A DNA stretch of 64,000 bases from Mesorhizobium sp. YIM 152430 (GTDB lineage Bacteria; Pseudomonadota; Alphaproteobacteria; Rhizobiales; Rhizobiaceae), in NCBI RefSeq assembly GCF_029210365.1, contig NZ_JARGES010000055.1:62001-126000 (forward strand). Reading direction: 5' to 3'. Every line of letters begins with the position of its first letter. The stretch's first letter is position 1. Of the stretch, positions 39,609 through 47,489 are shown one piece after another. Both the position numbers and the translations under genes were made by a program. The notes beneath the pieces are model-generated. The model was not told the DNA's origin and did no database searches. It saw only the letters and a list, made by a program, of their open reading frames with translations.

Positions 39609-40079
39609 ATGTCAGACATCCAATACGGAACGATCCACGTCCCGCTCATCGAGAAGCCCACGAGCATCTCCCGCGAAGAGATGGACGCACGGGTCGCCGC
39701 TACTCGCTACTCCCGCGAAATGGCCCGCATCGAAGCTGCCCGCGTGAAGGAGGAAGACCTCCAGAGCCGCATCGACGCTGCCACAGCCCGATCCGTCGCC
39801 AACAACCAGTCGCTCAATCATGGCGGGGTCCAGCGTGTCGAGGTCGTCCGTCAAGAGGACCGCTCCCGAGACATCGCCATCGTCGGCCCCGGCTCCGGCC
39901 CGACCTACTACCACGCCCAGGCCGACCGCGTTGCTGTCAAGGTGGGTGGTGTCGAGCTGTCGCCGGAACAGGCTAAGGCATGGCTGGCAGACGGCAGCAT
40001 CACGCCGAAGCAGTACAGCGACGCCGTGACCGAAGCGATGCAACGCTATCAGCCCGGGTACCGCCATTCTTTCAGGTAA
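39609..40079 (+). CDS. Unknown 156-aa phage-type protein
   Basis: This protein starts MSDIQYGTIHVPLIEKPTSI. A long charged helical region follows (REEMDARVAATRYSREMARI, EAARVKEEDLQSRIDAATAR) and then a compact C-terminal domain (VGGVELSPEQAKAWLADGSI). The start has AAAAGGAA about 10 nt upstream, and a small stem (TCGGG/CCCGA) lies further upstream. The coding pattern looks genuine, and its setting in the run suggests a late-type structural or assembly protein. The family is unknown. Confidence 0.75.
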   Translation: MSDIQYGTIHVPLIEKPTSISREEMDARVAATRYSREMARIEAARVKEEDLQSRIDAATARSVANNQSLNHGGVQRVEVVRQEDRSRDIAIVGPGSGPTYYHAQADRVAVKVGGVELSPEQAKAWLADGSITPKQYSDAVTEAMQRYQPGYRHSFR

Positions 40080-40189
40080 CCCCGTCTGACCAGAGAGAGC
40101 CCCAAGGTGAAGACCTCGGGGTGTCTGGCGGGGATGATGCGGCCAATGACGAGGCCGACACCGACGACGACGACGAGAACGGCGACCAC

Positions 40190-40543
40190 ATGGCCAAGAT
40201 CATCGCGGCAAGCGACCGGGTCATGGACCGCTGGGAGCAGACCCAGACCGAGGACGTCCGCAAGGCTGCGATCACTCGCTACATCGAAAGCGGCGAAGGC
40301 GATGCCGCCTCAGCGGGGATGGAGGAGATCGAGGGCCATGTCTTGGTCACCGCCTACTCCCATCACATCGAGAAGGATGTCTGCCAGCCGTTCGGGCTGA
40401 CACTCGATACGTTCCAAAGCCACATTGACGACCAGCATGAGCACCTCTTCCGTGAGGCGGTCGTGAAGGGCAACTGGCAGTGGCTCCGGTCGTGGGCCCA
40501 GAAGGTCGCCGAACATCGCGCCGGGAAGTCGGCCACGGCATAA
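40190..40543 (+). CDS. Unknown 117-aa helical protein (start uncertain)
   Basis: This protein starts MAKIIAASDRVMDRWEQTQT, is largely helical, and ends in WQWLRSWAQKVAEHRAGKS. The frame stays open upstream and encodes a strongly acidic stretch (DEADTDDDDENGD), so a GTG start at 40121 with AAGGTG upstream is a realistic alternative giving 140 residues. It lies in the -1 frame relative to the preceding gene, which ends at 40079. The function is unknown. Confidence 0.65.
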   Translation: MAKIIAASDRVMDRWEQTQTEDVRKAAITRYIESGEGDAASAGMEEIEGHVLVTAYSHHIEKDVCQPFGLTLDTFQSHIDDQHEHLFREAVVKGNWQWLRSWAQKVAEHRAGKSATA

Positions 40544-40725
40544 GCACCATGCCGGGGGGGGCTCGTCATCAGGCTCCCCGGCCCATCGTCATCGTGTGGC
40601 AGGGTAGGGCCTAGAACGCCTGTCGAGCGTCTGACGCAGCAATGCTGCACCCGACCCCGCGCCGCGCTTCCCCGCTTACCCGTGCCAACAACCACGGGCA
40701 TTCCATCCATCTTGAAAGGACCAGA

Positions 40726-41007
40726 TTGACCAATAGCAGACGCTTCCGGCCCATCCAGCCAGGACGCGAAGAAACCGACCAATATGACCGCGTAGTCCTC
40801 CGGTGGGACTTCAGCGCAGACCGAGCCACCCGCATCGTTTCCTTTCGTGATCACTGGGTCATCCAGCATCGCACGATGACCAACGGTCCCGAGTGGCGCT
40901 CCATTCACCTTTGCCAGACCCCGGCTGACCTCGTCAGGCTCCTCCCGGCGAAGGCTGGGGAAATCTTGGCCGCGTTGCCTCAGGAGGGCGCAACTGATGG
41001 GCAGTGA
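40726..41007 (+). CDS. Unknown 93-aa protein, paralogue of the gene at 41333
   Basis: Translation probably starts at TTG (40726) behind GAAAGGA, exactly as in the paralogue. The shared pattern is TN-RRF-P--P--EET--YDRVVLRW-(F/Y)S---ATRI, followed by W(V)(I/V)QH and a C-terminal helical part ending in LP. It looks like a small beta-rich domain followed by helices. A conserved stem (CCCGTG-N8-CACGGG) precedes both genes. No known family is recognised. Confidence 0.7.
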   Translation: MTNSRRFRPIQPGREETDQYDRVVLRWDFSADRATRIVSFRDHWVIQHRTMTNGPEWRSIHLCQTPADLVRLLPAKAGEILAALPQEGATDGQ

Positions 41008-41209
41008 GGCTGAACGCACCTATTGGCGCGCGGAAGCCCGCAAGCGCTACTGGTCGGACCCCGACGTGAAGCGCGAGGCAGTGCGTCGGTGGCGTCGGGA
41101 GAACCCCGAGCGGGCTGCCGAGATACAGCGCGAGTACCGTAAGCGCAAGAAAGCGAAGCTGGTGGCCCTCCGCGCCAGTCTAGACGCCATGCTCGCCCAG
41201 CACGGCTGA
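40997..41209 (+). CDS. Small basic helical protein
   Basis: This 70-residue protein starts MGSEAERTYWRAEARKRYWS and is very rich in Arg/Lys/Glu, with aromatic residues spaced as in the N-terminal arms of phage HNH-type and DNA-binding proteins (RRWRRENPERAAEIQREYRK). There is no HNH motif. The start overlaps the end of the preceding gene by 11 bp. It lies between the two paralogues and is probably a nucleic-acid-binding or accessory protein; this is a guess from charge only. Confidence 0.6.
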   Translation: MGSEAERTYWRAEARKRYWSDPDVKREAVRRWRRENPERAAEIQREYRKRKKAKLVALRASLDAMLAQHG

Positions 41210-41332
41210 AGTGGGCCCGGAGGCGCGCGGCAAGTTCCCATTGGGTGAATGTAGCCGCGCGCCTTACCGAACGCCTCCACGCTGACCCGTGCCAACAATC
41301 ACGGGCATTCCTGACACCATGAAAGGACCAGA

Positions 41333-41623
41333 TTGACCAATCGCCGACGCTTCCAGCCCACCCGGCCGGCAAGCGAAGAAACCGAACACTATGACCGCGT
41401 CGTCCTGCGTTGGAACTACAGCGAAGAGAAGGCAACCCGCATCATCGAATGTCGCCACGGCATTCAGTGGGTCGTCCAGCACAAAATGGGCACCCGCAAA
41501 GGCTCCCCGATCTGGCGTTCTCGCCACTTCTGTCGGACCCGTGCCGCCCTGGAAGCAATCCTACCGAGCATGTCCTCAGAGATCGCCGGCACCCTCCCCG
41601 AGCGCTTCCCCCAAGCGGCTTGA
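41333..41623 (+). CDS. Unknown 96-aa protein, paralogue of the gene at 40726
   Basis: It starts at TTG (MTNRRRFQPTRPASEETEHY) behind GAAAGGA and has DRVVLRWNYSEEKATRIIEC and WVVQHKMGTRKGSPIWRSRH, clearly related to the gene at 40726. The leader is also duplicated, including the CCCGTG/CACGGG stem and the bases around the start. It looks like a recent tandem duplication with divergence of the coding part. The function is unknown. Confidence 0.75.
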   Translation: MTNRRRFQPTRPASEETEHYDRVVLRWNYSEEKATRIIECRHGIQWVVQHKMGTRKGSPIWRSRHFCRTRAALEAILPSMSSEIAGTLPERFPQAA

Positions 41624-41705
41624 AGCACCCCCACCTGTCGCACACCCAACGTCACCCCCGGGCCAACGCTCGGGGGCATCTCTCCGCACCCTATAAGGAC
41701 CAACA

Positions 41706-44054
41706 ATGACACGATCACTCCGCATCCAAGCACCTGAACTTGGCGCTGCTCCGGCGCTTCGCCCTGCCCCCATGCAGTCGGACACCTACGCTCAGCCGGC
41801 GCGGCCCTCCAATGCCGAAAGCCTTGCGCGTCTCTCTGATGCACTAAGCGGCTTCTCCAACTCGCTGGGCAACCTCGTCCCTGTCATGGACAAGAAGGAT
41901 GACGACGCCCAACTGCTCAGCCTCAAGAAACAGCTTGCCGGCATGGCTGAAGCGGACAAGGTGCGCGCCGTGCAAGAGGGTCGCGTTGTCGTCGGTGACA
42001 CCGATCTGAAGACCAAGGCCATTCAGGCCTCCCACGGCATGGCCTACGGCTCCCACATGGTCGCGGAAACCCAGCGGCACCTCCAGACGGAATTTGATTG
42101 GGACCACGGCAACCCTGACGAGTTCATCAGCGAACGCATCCGGCACGACTTGGAGACGTACGGACATGATCGGAACTTCGTGTCGGCCTACCTGAGGTCT
42201 GCTGAGAGTGTTCGCAACTGGGCGATTGAGTATGGCCAGAAACGCAACACCGAGCAGTTCGTTCAGGCTCAGGGTAACGCAGCGTTTCTGTTTATCGACA
42301 CGAAGGTCGACGAGCTGATTACGGCTGGGGCGGACCCCAAGGTCATCAGCCAACAGGTGATGCAGTGGTATGCCGATCTGGGCAAGGACGGCACCCTCGG
42401 GGTCGACTATGACCAGCTTGACCAAGAGGTCTTGAACAAGGCCCGAAGGATCACCACGACGCACCCTGAGGTGGCCCTAGCCTTCCTCACGGCCAAGCGT
42501 AAGGGGCGTGGGGGGCAGGACCTGTCCATCTCGACAAACCCGGCCATGCGGGACGACGTTCTGCGCATACGCGCGGCTGCTACCAGGGCGATTTCGGATC
42601 AGGCAGAACGAGCATTCCTCGACATGACGCTAGCTGAGGACGAGAACCTCCTCCGCAACGGCAATCTCGATCAAGTTCGCGATCTTCGCTACACTACACA
42701 GGCCGGCGAAGAGAAAGTCTTGTCGCGGGACGAGCGTGTCGAACGAGCGAAAGAACGCTACTTCGCCGGTTCGGTTAGGGAAGCGGCCACCAAGCGGGAA
42801 GCGCCGGATGCTACCCTGGCACGGGAGCTGCGGGCTCTGCGCATCAGTGGCGAGAAGCATCCCGTTGTCGAGGCCAATGTCTCAGGTATCGCCGGCATGG
42901 CCAGCACAGACATCCTGCAGGACCCTCAGGGGCTGGAGAAGCTCAAAGGCAAGCTCCAGGCCTACCAATGGCTGCAGGGTGAAAGCACGACCTCGCTGCT
43001 CTCCTACACTACGCTGGAGGACAGAGACTTCGCCGAAACCTACCTTATGGCAACTCGGTACCTCACCCATGAGAACGGCAATCGGTACTCCGACGACGAG
43101 GCCCTTACGTTCGCCATCCGCTCTACCCAGATCACCGCAGAGGGCAAAGCCAGCATCGGCCAGCACAGAGACGTGATTGAGGATGCTGTGGGCTCGCTGG
43201 GATCAGAGCCCGGATGGCTCTGGGGCACCAATGACGTGGAGCCGGCGAATGCCGCCGCCGCAGAGCAACGAGTATCTCTCCTCGCTCAGCGCTTCGTCGC
43301 AACGGGGGTGAAACCGGACAAGGCCGTTCGCATGGCCGCTGAGGCGATCAAGAAGACGTCGGTGGTCTACCGTGGCGTCCTGCTGGACCTTCAGGGCCAC
43401 GATCTTCCCGACAATTTCGCAGAGGGGCTTGACAGCTTCATTGACGACTTTGCGAAGTCCAACCCCCTTACCCTCGAACAAAACGGCTTGTCGGCAGGCG
43501 ATGTCTCAATCGCTCCCATTTTGGCAGGCGGTAACAGCGGCGGAAAGTTCATGCTGGTCGACAAGGCCGATCTTACGGGCATCGTCGGTGACGACGGCCG
43601 ACCGTTCTACATCACGATCCCCGATGTTCGGTCGAAGTCCCGGGAAATCACGCAGGAACGCGAGCATAAGGCCCTTCAAGATGCGATGATGAAGGACAGC
43701 CTTGAGCACCGTGGCATCGTCCAAGCGGTCGACGTGGACGGCCAGACCTACTGGGTCAATGAGAAGACCCGCGAGGTCATGGACTTCACGCTCGGGGATG
43801 ACGACCTCACTCCCGTGTGGCGGAAGACCGGCCGTCGCTACAAGCGCAACGTCATCACGACACCGATGGGTGGCTTCAACACCAACGACCGAGCTGACAC
43901 AATCGGTGCAGCCGCAACGTCCGCAGCCGGCGCTGTCTTCGATGCAGGCATGGCCAACGCGAGGGCAGCCGCAGCCGGCGCCAAGGCAATCGGCAAGGTC
44001 CTGCCAGAGGTCAAGATTGGCGAAGATGCCTTCAAGGACAAGTCGGGTCGCTAA
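41706..44054 (+). CDS. Probable T7-like internal virion (ejection) protein
   Basis: This 782-residue protein is hydrophilic and mostly helical, without a signal peptide. The opening layout resembles internal core proteins of T7-like podoviruses (the gp15 class, about 750 residues): SLRIQAPELGAAPALRPAP, a proline-rich leader, LARLSDALSGFSNSLGNLVP, then long charged helices. The C-terminus has an alanine-rich helix (AAATSAAGAVFDAGMANARA). Such proteins are ejected into the host to help carry phage DNA across the envelope. It has TAAGGA before the ATG, a stem upstream and a terminator-like hairpin after it. The call rests on layout, not on a catalytic motif. Confidence 0.5.
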   Translation: MTRSLRIQAPELGAAPALRPAPMQSDTYAQPARPSNAESLARLSDALSGFSNSLGNLVPVMDKKDDDAQLLSLKKQLAGMAEADKVRAVQEGRVVVGDTDLKTKAIQASHGMAYGSHMVAETQRHLQTEFDWDHGNPDEFISERIRHDLETYGHDRNFVSAYLRSAESVRNWAIEYGQKRNTEQFVQAQGNAAFLFIDTKVDELITAGADPKVISQQVMQWYADLGKDGTLGVDYDQLDQEVLNKARRITTTHPEVALAFLTAKRKGRGGQDLSISTNPAMRDDVLRIRAAATRAISDQAERAFLDMTLAEDENLLRNGNLDQVRDLRYTTQAGEEKVLSRDERVERAKERYFAGSVREAATKREAPDATLARELRALRISGEKHPVVEANVSGIAGMASTDILQDPQGLEKLKGKLQAYQWLQGESTTSLLSYTTLEDRDFAETYLMATRYLTHENGNRYSDDEALTFAIRSTQITAEGKASIGQHRDVIEDAVGSLGSEPGWLWGTNDVEPANAAAAEQRVSLLAQRFVATGVKPDKAVRMAAEAIKKTSVVYRGVLLDLQGHDLPDNFAEGLDSFIDDFAKSNPLTLEQNGLSAGDVSIAPILAGGNSGGKFMLVDKADLTGIVGDDGRPFYITIPDVRSKSREITQEREHKALQDAMMKDSLEHRGIVQAVDVDGQTYWVNEKTREVMDFTLGDDDLTPVWRKTGRRYKRNVITTPMGGFNTNDRADTIGAAATSAAGAVFDAGMANARAAAAGAKAIGKVLPEVKIGEDAFKDKSGR

Positions 44055-44076
44055 CAGGCACCGCTAGATCAGCTCA

Positions 44077-44113
44077 GGAGCATCCCAGGGGAAACCTTGG
44101 GGTGCTCCAATTT
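44077..44113 (+). terminator. Terminator-like hairpin after the virion-type gene
   Basis: GGAGCATCCCAGG and CCTTGGGGTGCTCC form a stem of about 13 bp with a GGAAA loop, followed by AATTTCGTT. It lies 22 bp past the stop at 44054 and probably ends the plus-strand run that begins at 39202. Confidence 0.65.
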
Positions 44114-44203
44114 CGTTGACCAATCCAACATCTTGAACTTGCCAAGGCCTTCGCCCCAAAGCTTAATGCAATGGGGCGTTGTGTTAGGCTTGGGGTTGCA
44201 ATC

Positions 44204-45364
44204 ATGTTCGGTCGGTGGTCGTCGGTCTGGAGCGCCGCGTTGGTGGCGGGGACTATGGTCTCGTCGCAAGCGAGCGCGCTTGAGTTCAGTGCGGAGACCA
44301 GCGACGACGGCTCACGGTTCATCTACGTCACCGGGGATTTCCGTGCGGACGACGATGTCTCCCAATTCTTTGGGATTGCACTCGACCACAAACCGCAGTT
44401 TGTGACCTTCAATTCCCCTGGAGGGAATGTCGAGACGGCCCTCAAGCTCGGCCGAACCATCCGCATGTTGAACCTTGGTACGGTCCAAATACGCAATCTC
44501 GAATGCTCCTCCGCTTGTGCCCTCGCCTTTCTCGGGGGGGTCTTCAGGGTCGCAGAAAGTGGCGCGATAGGGGTCCACCGGAGTTCCTTCTCCAATGCCT
44601 CGACGATGGATGCGGAAACGGCCATAGCAGCGATCCAGGAGGGCACTGCGAGGACTATGGCGTACATCGCGGAGATGGGGGCTGACCCGAGCCTCCTTCA
44701 ACTCGCTCTTCAGTATGATCGCAGCGATATGCGCTACCTTTCATCAAGCGAGATGCAGCAGTATCGCGTCACGCTGGTTGATGGTGCCGACGGCCACGAG
44801 CCAGAGACTGCATGGGTGCCTCCCACGCCCGTCCCGCCCGCATCCACACCCTCCGTGCCGCCAATCGCGCGCGCGCCAATGCCGAGCCTTAATATCCCCC
44901 GAGCCCGTTCGGGCTACGTGCGACACCCCAAGGGTGCGGTCTTTCTTAAAGCAGGCCCGGCAGACGACAGCAGAAACATCGCGAACCTTCCGAACCGGAC
45001 GGCAGTCTCCGTCGCAGGCACCGAGGGGCGCTGGTACATCGTCCACACGCCACAGGGTCGCGGCTACCTTCACGACACGTGGGTACTGGTCGACCAATTC
45101 GAGAGCGGCGGTTTCGAAGACCGACACATCCAAATCAAAAGCTTTGGGACGTACCCCGAGGCTGTCGCCTATGCGCAGCAATCGCCGCTGCGGGTTGCCG
45201 CCTATCTGGCGACCAACGGCTGGTTTGCGGTGACGCTAGAGGACACCTTCACGGCTACCCGAGGAGCAGAGGTGCTGAAGGTTCTGAAGGCAGAGGGGCG
45301 CGTCCCCGATGATGCCTACATGAGCTACGGCAACACATACGCTCGCAAGGTGTGTTGCAATTAA
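44204..45364 (+). CDS. Exported ClpP/crotonase-fold protein with SH3b and SPOR-like domains
   Basis: This protein has about 386 residues. A signal peptide (FGRWSSVWSAALVAGTMVSS, cleavage near ASA) is followed by a ClpP-fold domain: VTFNSPGGNVETALKLGRTI, CSSACALAFLGG with the likely nucleophilic serine, and IGVHRSSF with the likely histidine. A proline-rich linker (about residues 208-230), an SH3b-like domain (FLKAGPADDSRNIANLPNRT) and a C-terminal region resembling SPOR (YPEAVAYAQQSPLRVAAYLA) follow. It should act in the periplasm. The ATG at 44204 is preferred because the signal peptide then starts normally; another in-frame ATG lies at 44171. Confidence 0.75.
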   Translation: MFGRWSSVWSAALVAGTMVSSQASALEFSAETSDDGSRFIYVTGDFRADDDVSQFFGIALDHKPQFVTFNSPGGNVETALKLGRTIRMLNLGTVQIRNLECSSACALAFLGGVFRVAESGAIGVHRSSFSNASTMDAETAIAAIQEGTARTMAYIAEMGADPSLLQLALQYDRSDMRYLSSSEMQQYRVTLVDGADGHEPETAWVPPTPVPPASTPSVPPIARAPMPSLNIPRARSGYVRHPKGAVFLKAGPADDSRNIANLPNRTAVSVAGTEGRWYIVHTPQGRGYLHDTWVLVDQFESGGFEDRHIQIKSFGTYPEAVAYAQQSPLRVAAYLATNGWFAVTLEDTFTATRGAEVLKVLKAEGRVPDDAYMSYGNTYARKVCCN

Positions 45365-45380
45365 TGGGGTGGGGGCGACA

Positions 45381-46118
45381 ATGAGACTGTCTTTTCTAGC
45401 TGGAGCGGCGATACTGCTACTCTCCGGTTGTGGGTCCGTGACGCTCCCCGCAGCCGTGCAAATGGCGGACGGAACCGCGCTAGTCGGGACGACCACCGCA
45501 GCCATCTCGGGCGGACACTTCACGGTGGCCACCGCAGATCAAAGGATCAGATGCTCCGGCACTTACGACGCGTTGGACCAGCGTCCGACGATCTCGGTTC
45601 CCGTGACGTGCACCAACGGTCTTACCGGCAACGCAATTGTCACCCGGTCTCCTGATGGAATGAGCGGGTCAGGTATAGTCCAGGTCTCAGACGGCTCGGT
45701 CGCGCGTGTCGCCTTCGGAAACAATTCAGGGGCAATCTTCGCAGCGTCGACTGGACCTTCAGGCTCATTTGCCAGAGCGGCTACGTCCGCGTACCCGCCA
45801 TCGCCCTCACCGATCTATGCAGCTTCCTATCCGACATCGACCTTGTACCGAGGTGGCACGGCTGCAGCATCGACCACGCCTCGGGCCACCGGTTCCTCAG
45901 CTTACGGCAGGACGTACACCGGCAATTGTCCCACCCCGGAGAGCCTAGACGCGGCCGGCCGACGTTGCGGCGCTCGCAGCGCTGCGTCACGGCCCGGGGG
46001 ATATGACGGCTATGGCACCTGGGCCACGCCCCGCGCGTCATCTGGTGGCTCAACCTATGTCAGGGGACACTATCGCAACGGAAGCTGGGTGAGTGGTCAT
46101 TATCGTCGCCGCCGATGA
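45381..46118 (+). CDS. Lipoprotein with low-complexity C-terminal half
   Basis: This 245-residue protein starts MRLSFLAGAAILLLSGCGSV, with the lipobox LSGC. Residues 20-120 are Gly/Thr-rich and beta-like, related in pattern to the lipoprotein at 34432-34761 (TLP...ADG...GT...SG). The second half is rich in Ser/Pro/Tyr/Gly, with PTPESLDAAGRRCGARSAAS and a C-terminal YVRGHYRNGSWVSGHYRRR segment like many small alphaproteobacterial cell-surface proteins. GGTGGGGG precedes the ATG. It lies 16 bp after the ClpP-fold gene and is probably co-transcribed. Confidence 0.8.
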   Translation: MRLSFLAGAAILLLSGCGSVTLPAAVQMADGTALVGTTTAAISGGHFTVATADQRIRCSGTYDALDQRPTISVPVTCTNGLTGNAIVTRSPDGMSGSGIVQVSDGSVARVAFGNNSGAIFAASTGPSGSFARAATSAYPPSPSPIYAASYPTSTLYRGGTAAASTTPRATGSSAYGRTYTGNCPTPESLDAAGRRCGARSAASRPGGYDGYGTWATPRASSGGSTYVRGHYRNGSWVSGHYRRRR

Positions 46119-46151
46119 TCGGCAAATTGCAGGCGTCGGGACTTGACGATC

Positions 46152-46183
46152 CGGTACACCGCGATTACACCTTCCGGTACACC
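46152..46183 (+). promoter_or_regulatory. Right triplet of probable integrase arm-type sites
   Basis: CGGTACACC (46152), the degenerate GATTACACC (46163) and CGGTACACC (46175) are spaced 11-12 bp apart. They mirror the left triplet at 32980-33011, in the same orientation, about 95-125 bp inside attR. Confidence 0.7.
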
Positions 46184-46276
46184 AGCTCGGGTGAACCTTC
46201 AGGGGCACTCCTCGTAACTAGTTGTTTTGTAAGGAAGAATTGGCTTCACGGCAGGAGTTGGATTTATGTCCATAGG

Positions 46277-46292
46277 CCGGCCCGGGGAGCCA
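46277..46292 (+). repeat. attR core (16 bp)
   Basis: This is an exact copy of the last 16 bases of tRNA-Asn (32908-32923), without the rest of the tRNA, about 100 bp before tRNA-Thr. It marks the right end of the element. Confidence 0.92.
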
Positions 46293-46390
46293 TCATCCAG
46301 CCAGACGGATTTGGAGCAATGCGCCGGTTGGCGCATCGTCGTGTGTCTGGCTCTTTACTCATTGGCCAGTTATGCTACTGGCACGGCGTC

Positions 46391-46466
<76 letters not shown>

Positions 46467-46542
46467 CGCGCCAACAGCGCTTTGCAGCCCTTCAACGACA
46501 TGCTACCCGCTTGGTCCCAGGCATTTTGACCGAGCGTATTTG

Positions 46543-47322
46543 ATGGATTCCCGTTCTCTTTCGCAATCGATCGCCTTCGTCAGTGCCTCGACCGACGAGG
46601 CGCAATCCGCCGCCCGGCGCCTCGCCGCGCTCTACGGCCAGGCGAGCCTCGAAGAAGCCGAGGTGGTCGTCGCGCTCGGCGGCGACGGGTTCATGCTGCA
46701 AACGCTGCGCGATCAGATGGGCAGCGGCAAGGCGATCTACGGCATGAACAAGGGAACCGTCGGATTCCTGATGAACGAATTCGCCGAGACCGGCCTGCGC
46801 GAGCGCATCGCGGCCGCCCTGCCCGAAACGATCCGTCCCCTGGAAATGATCGCCGAAACCCTCGATGGGCCGAAAAGCAAGATCCTGGCGATCAACGAGA
46901 TCGCGCTTTTCCGTCAATCTGCGCAGGCGGCCAAGCTGCGCATCACGGTTGATGACAAAATTCGCCTTGAGGAACTCGTCTGCGATGGAGTGATGGTCGC
47001 GACGCCGGCGGGATCGACGGCCTACAATCTGTCCGCGCACGGGCCGATCCTGCCGCTCGATGCGCCGCTGCTGGCATTGACGCCGGTCAGTCCGTTTCGA
47101 CCGCGCCGCTGGCGCGGCGCCTTGCTGCCGAACCGCGCGAGCGTTCGCTTCGACATCCTCGAAGCAGCAAAACGACCGGTCAACGCCGTTGCCGACCATA
47201 CCGAGATCCGCTCGGTCCTGACAGTCACCGTGCGCGAAGCGCGCGATGTCACGGCCACCGTGCTCTTCGATGCCAGCCACTCCTGGGACGAACGCGTGCT
47301 GGCCGAGCAGTTTCGCTATTGA
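46543..47322 (+). CDS. nadK: NAD kinase
   Basis: This 259-residue enzyme phosphorylates NAD to NADP with ATP. It has the signature motifs [26 protein letters not shown] and [20 protein letters not shown]. The length is typical of the short alphaproteobacterial NadK. A TTG directly precedes the ATG; the ATG at 46543 is chosen as start. It lies 76 bp downstream of tRNA-Thr, and the following 167-bp gap shows no gene. Confidence 0.96.
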   Translation: MDSRSLSQSIAFVSASTDEAQSAARRLAALYGQASLEEAEVVVALGGDGFMLQTLRDQMGSGKAIYGMNKGTVGFLMNEFAETGLRERIAAALPETIRPLEMIAETLDGPKSKILAINEIALFRQSAQAAKLRITVDDKIRLEELVCDGVMVATPAGSTAYNLSAHGPILPLDAPLLALTPVSPFRPRRWRGALLPNRASVRFDILEAAKRPVNAVADHTEIRSVLTVTVREARDVTATVLFDASHSWDERVLAEQFRY

Positions 47323-47489
47323 GCAGCCTCCGCGTATAGGCGAAAAGGGCTTGAAAAGCGCGGGTTCGATTGACATTTACCCCGCTTGGCCTTAACGCCA
47401 CGGCAGCACTTCCACGCCGCTGGCCTGGAACCCTTGTTGCATGAGCGCGCAATCGAGCGCCTCCAAACCTAGCAGAGACAATCAAAAAC

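Larger units (their letters stand above)
32908..46292 (+). mobile_element. Integrated element of about 13.4 kb (podovirus-like prophage remnant or phage satellite)
   Basis: The boundaries are a 16-bp direct repeat of the tRNA-Asn 3' end. Inside are a tyrosine integrase at the left, a lipoprotein, a nucleotidyltransferase-like gene pair on the minus strand, a serine resolvase and a ten-unit repeat array. A run of small plus-strand genes follows, ending in a T7-like internal virion protein, then a secreted ClpP-fold protein and a second lipoprotein. There is no capsid, portal, terminase, tail-fibre, polymerase or lysis gene. The housekeeping genes on both sides are ordinary. Defective prophage and satellite are both open. 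Confidence 0.9.

Noticed and set aside
39977-40130. Programmed -1 frameshift joining the genes at 39609 and 40190
   Set aside because: The frames do overlap over about 100 nt, but no X-XXY-YYZ slippery heptamer is present in the correct register. A GTG (40121) or ATG (40190) start explains the downstream gene.
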